DNA of 64,000 bases, taken from positions 434,001 to 498,000 of the forward strand of contig NZ_PPDK01000001.1 of the NCBI RefSeq assembly GCF_003074135.1, read 5' to 3'. The stretch comes from Euzebya tangerina. Lineage in GTDB: Bacteria > Actinomycetota > Nitriliruptoria > Euzebyales > Euzebyaceae. This document shows positions 62,197-64,000 of the stretch, one piece after another (within the stretch, counting starts at the first letter, position 1; each line of letters opens with the position of its first letter). Under the pieces are notes generated by a model. The model was not told where the DNA came from and searched no databases. It saw only the letters and a program-made list of their open reading frames with translations. A program made the position numbers and the translations under genes.

Positions 62197-62870
62197 AACT
62201 CTGCCAGACGAGCGATCACGTCGTCCGCCTCGGCCACGTCCGCGTACTTCGCGTCGAAGTCGACCAGGCAGGTCTGATGGCTCAGAGGGGAGCGGTCCTC
62301 GCAGCCGTCCGCGACGACCGTCACGCGGTAGTCGTGCTGCGCGGCATCCACCACCGTCGCTCGCACACACCCGCCCGTCGAGGTCCCCATGATCATCACG
62401 GCGTCCACGCCCAGCGCCTGCAGCTCCTCGTGCAGCGGCGTCTGGAAGAAGGCCGACGCCCAGCGCTTGTCGATCAGCCGCTCACCGGGCTGCGGCGCGA
62501 TGGCGGGGTGGATCTGCACCCTGTCGCTGCCGCGCTTGCACGCTGCCACGGCCGGGACCTTCTCGCGCCAGATGATCCCGCCGGGGTCGTCCGCCTCGAA
62601 CAGCACCCGCAGGTAGAAGATCGGGACGTCTTGGGTTCGGCACGCGTCCAACACGCGGGAGATCGTCGCCAGCGTCTCCTCCGAGCGGTCCGTCCCCAGC
62701 CCGTGCTCGAGGAACCCGAGCTGCATGTCGACCACCAGCGCCGCCGGCAGGGTCCCGAGCCCCACCCGGCCCGACCCGAACCCGAGGGAGGTGTACCGGT
62801 CCCGCTGGGCTGCTGCCTCATCCAGCTGCCCCTCGCCAGCTGGTCCGTGGGCCGCCTCCTGAGCACTCAT
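62163..62870 (-). CDS. Isochorismatase-fold cysteine hydrolase (N-carbamoylsarcosine amidase/RutB-like)
   Basis: This 235-residue amidohydrolase has the triad Asp48 (VVDMQ), Lys135 (DKRWAS) and Cys168 (TGGCVRAT). The N-terminal YTSLGFGSGRVGLG block resembles N-carbamoylsarcosine and maleamate amidohydrolases; RutB (ureidoacrylate hydrolase) has the same fold. The ATG at 62870 overlaps the nitrilase stop (ATGA); an ATG at 62882 is an alternative. Its neighbours suggest ureide or carbamoyl cleavage in pyrimidine-type catabolism. Confidence 0.87.
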   Translation of the reverse strand: MSAQEAAHGPAGEGQLDEAAAQRDRYTSLGFGSGRVGLGTLPAALVVDMQLGFLEHGLGTDRSEETLATISRVLDACRTQDVPIFYLRVLFEADDPGGIIWREKVPAVAACKRGSDRVQIHPAIAPQPGERLIDKRWASAFFQTPLHEELQALGVDAVMIMGTSTGGCVRATVVDAAQHDYRVTVVADGCEDRSPLSHQTCLVDFDAKYADVAEADDVIARLAELVGGLPTSQAR

Positions 62871-63739
62871 GATGTTCTCCACGCCGACATCTCGGGCCGC
62901 CGGTCCTCGACGACCCAGGCCTGACGAGCTGGCTTCACCATGGACAGGTCGACCTCGGCCGTGATGATCTCGTCGCGGGTCTGGGAGCCAGCCTCCGCCA
63001 GGACGGTCCCGTCCGGCGCGATGATGCAGGACCGACCGAAGTAGGTCGTGTCGACCCCGCCGACGTGCTCCGGCCCCGACCGGTTGGCAGCCACGACGAA
63101 GACCCCGAACTCCATGGCCCGCAGGCGCAGGTCATCGACGAAGAGCTCCTCGCGCCAGCCGAAGCTCGACACCGCTGCCACGACGATCTCGACGTCGAGA
63201 GACGCCAGGCCCGCCCAGACCTCGCTGAAGGCGCGGTCGTAGCAGATCAGCGTGCCTAGCGGCAGATCGTCCACCGGAAACCGAGCCTGCCCCTGCCCGA
63301 AGCCGCAGTAGGCCTGCTCGTCCATGGTGAAGGCGGGGATCTCGACGTCCGCCACCGCCATCTTGCGGTAGGTCGGCAGAGTTCGGCCATCGGCCAGCGT
63401 CCCTTCCACCAGCGCCCCGCCGCGATCGATGTGGACCACGGCGTTGTACCGACCGTCGTCACCGGCATCCTCGAACATCCCGATCAGCACGGCGGCATCA
63501 TGCTCTCGCGCCGCCGCACCCCAGACCTCGGTGAACCGTCCAGGGACGCGCTCCGAGAGCGTCAGATAGGACTCGTCGTAGGGCGCGACCGGGAAGTACG
63601 GCCCCGTGATCATCTCGGGGAAGACCACGAGGTCGGCGGCCGGCCCCGCCTGCGCGAACAGGTCGAGCAACCGGCGCTCGTTGGAGGCCGCATCCAGCCC
63701 CATCCCTCCCGTCTGGACGGCGGATACCACAAGCGACAT
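62867..63739 (-). CDS. Carbon-nitrogen hydrolase (nitrilase superfamily)
   Basis: This 290-residue enzyme has the catalytic triad Glu42 (FPEM), Lys126 (YRKM) and Cys166 (ICYDRAF). It resembles aliphatic amidases, N-carbamoyl-amino-acid hydrolases and beta-ureidopropionase. It is first in a two-gene operon divergent from a RutA-like monooxygenase. TATGCT lies about 10 bp upstream of the start on this strand. Confidence 0.9.
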   Translation of the reverse strand: MSLVVSAVQTGGMGLDAASNERRLLDLFAQAGPAADLVVFPEMITGPYFPVAPYDESYLTLSERVPGRFTEVWGAAAREHDAAVLIGMFEDAGDDGRYNAVVHIDRGGALVEGTLADGRTLPTYRKMAVADVEIPAFTMDEQAYCGFGQGQARFPVDDLPLGTLICYDRAFSEVWAGLASLDVEIVVAAVSSFGWREELFVDDLRLRAMEFGVFVVAANRSGPEHVGGVDTTYFGRSCIIAPDGTVLAEAGSQTRDEIITAEVDLSMVKPARQAWVVEDRRPEMSAWRTS

Positions 63740-63886
63740 GGACAGAGCATACCCCAGCTATTTGTCTGACATTAGTTGCGCGGGGGCTGATCGTGGTGCA
63801 AGGATCGCCCCGTGGTCGCGATCGACCATGCGCTTGTCGTTCGTCAGAACGCAGGCTGCACGACGAGGTAACCCACTGGAGGATGC

Positions 63887-64000
63887 ATGGATCTCGGAAT
63901 CTTCATTCCGATCGGGAACAACGGCTGGATGATGTCGGAGACGGCACCGCAGTACATGCCGTCGTTCGAGCTCAACAAGACCACGGCGCAGTTGGCGGAG
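63887..64000 (+). CDS. RutA-like luciferase-family flavin monooxygenase (N-terminal part, runs off the right edge)
   Basis: The 38 visible codons begin [16 protein letters not shown] and contain [12 protein letters not shown], a close match to the N-terminus of pyrimidine oxygenase RutA, which opens the uracil ring with FMNH2 and O2. GGAGG lies 4 bp before the ATG. The rest is outside the window. It faces the nitrilase/isochorismatase operon, in keeping with a Rut-type or related nitrogen-scavenging pathway. Confidence 0.82.
   Translation, partial: MDLGIFIPIGNNGWMMSETAPQYMPSFELNKTTAQLAE

Overview
This is a GC-rich chromosomal stretch from an actinobacterium. The evidence is a mycothiol synthase (mshD) gene, a GlnR-type orphan regulator, F420-type oxidoreductases, many GTG starts, dense 4-bp ATGA/GTGA gene overlaps and leaderless TANNNT promoters. 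Three secreted proteins carry cell-wall-binding repeat 2 (CWB2) modules and there is a DUF5995 protein. That combination suggests the deep-branching Nitriliruptoria/Euzebya group, but this placement is an inference. The window holds no rRNA, CRISPR array, insertion sequence or prophage.

Layout. 1-5969: a LacI regulator (cut by the left edge) faces an RbsACB-type sugar or polyol ABC transporter and a polyol-dehydrogenase-like SDR, with two LacI-type operator cores between them. 6003-8375: a secreted FG-GAP/CWB2 surface protein. 8518-14367: a tightly overlapping operon (DHA2-type MFS transporter plus a three-subunit molybdenum hydroxylase) faces an HxlR regulator. 14568-17718: a DrrAB-type ABC exporter plus an epoxide-hydrolase-like enzyme faces a MarR regulator. 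17875-18169: tRNA-Phe, tRNA-Asp and tRNA-Lys. 18268-20796: mshD, an unknown gene and glnR. 20883-24990: moaD followed by a sulfur gene cluster made of a SufR-like/TusA-like fusion, three DsrE-family proteins, APS reductase, DUF4395 and a membrane thioredoxin.

25144-31480: a CAAX-type membrane protease, an array of eight 20-bp repeats, a PhoX phosphatase and a CWB2/phytase-like giant, probably for scavenging organic phosphate at the cell surface. 31721-39887: a 23-codon hydrophobic peptide, DUF5995, a large polytopic membrane protein, a CWB2/beta-propeller protein, a GNAT enzyme, a DAO-like oxidase and an F420-reductase-like enzyme. 40001-47090: a CGNR regulator, a flippase-like protein, a methyltransferase, an AraC/VOC operon, GT2 and a PLP enzyme. 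47287-49748: glutaminyl cyclase, a dodecin-like protein and threonine dehydratase. 49797-54712: a second MarR/DrrAB module, then an ECF sigma factor with a large membrane-anchored partner. 54782-62147: mixed metabolic and housekeeping genes, including purA, a diguanylate cyclase and a sirtuin. 62163-64000: an isochorismatase-fold hydrolase and a nitrilase-family hydrolase face the first codons of a RutA-like flavin monooxygenase, which looks like a pyrimidine or ureide catabolic locus.

The most unusual system is the 21161-24990 cluster. Its TusA-like domain lacks the sulfur-carrying cysteine, its regulator has no cysteine at all, and two of its three DsrE-like proteins have none, yet all sit in one transcription unit with APS reductase and a CxxC thioredoxin. 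This looks more like a sulfur-linked sensing complex than a classical sulfur relay. No gap longer than about 300 bases lacks a described feature.
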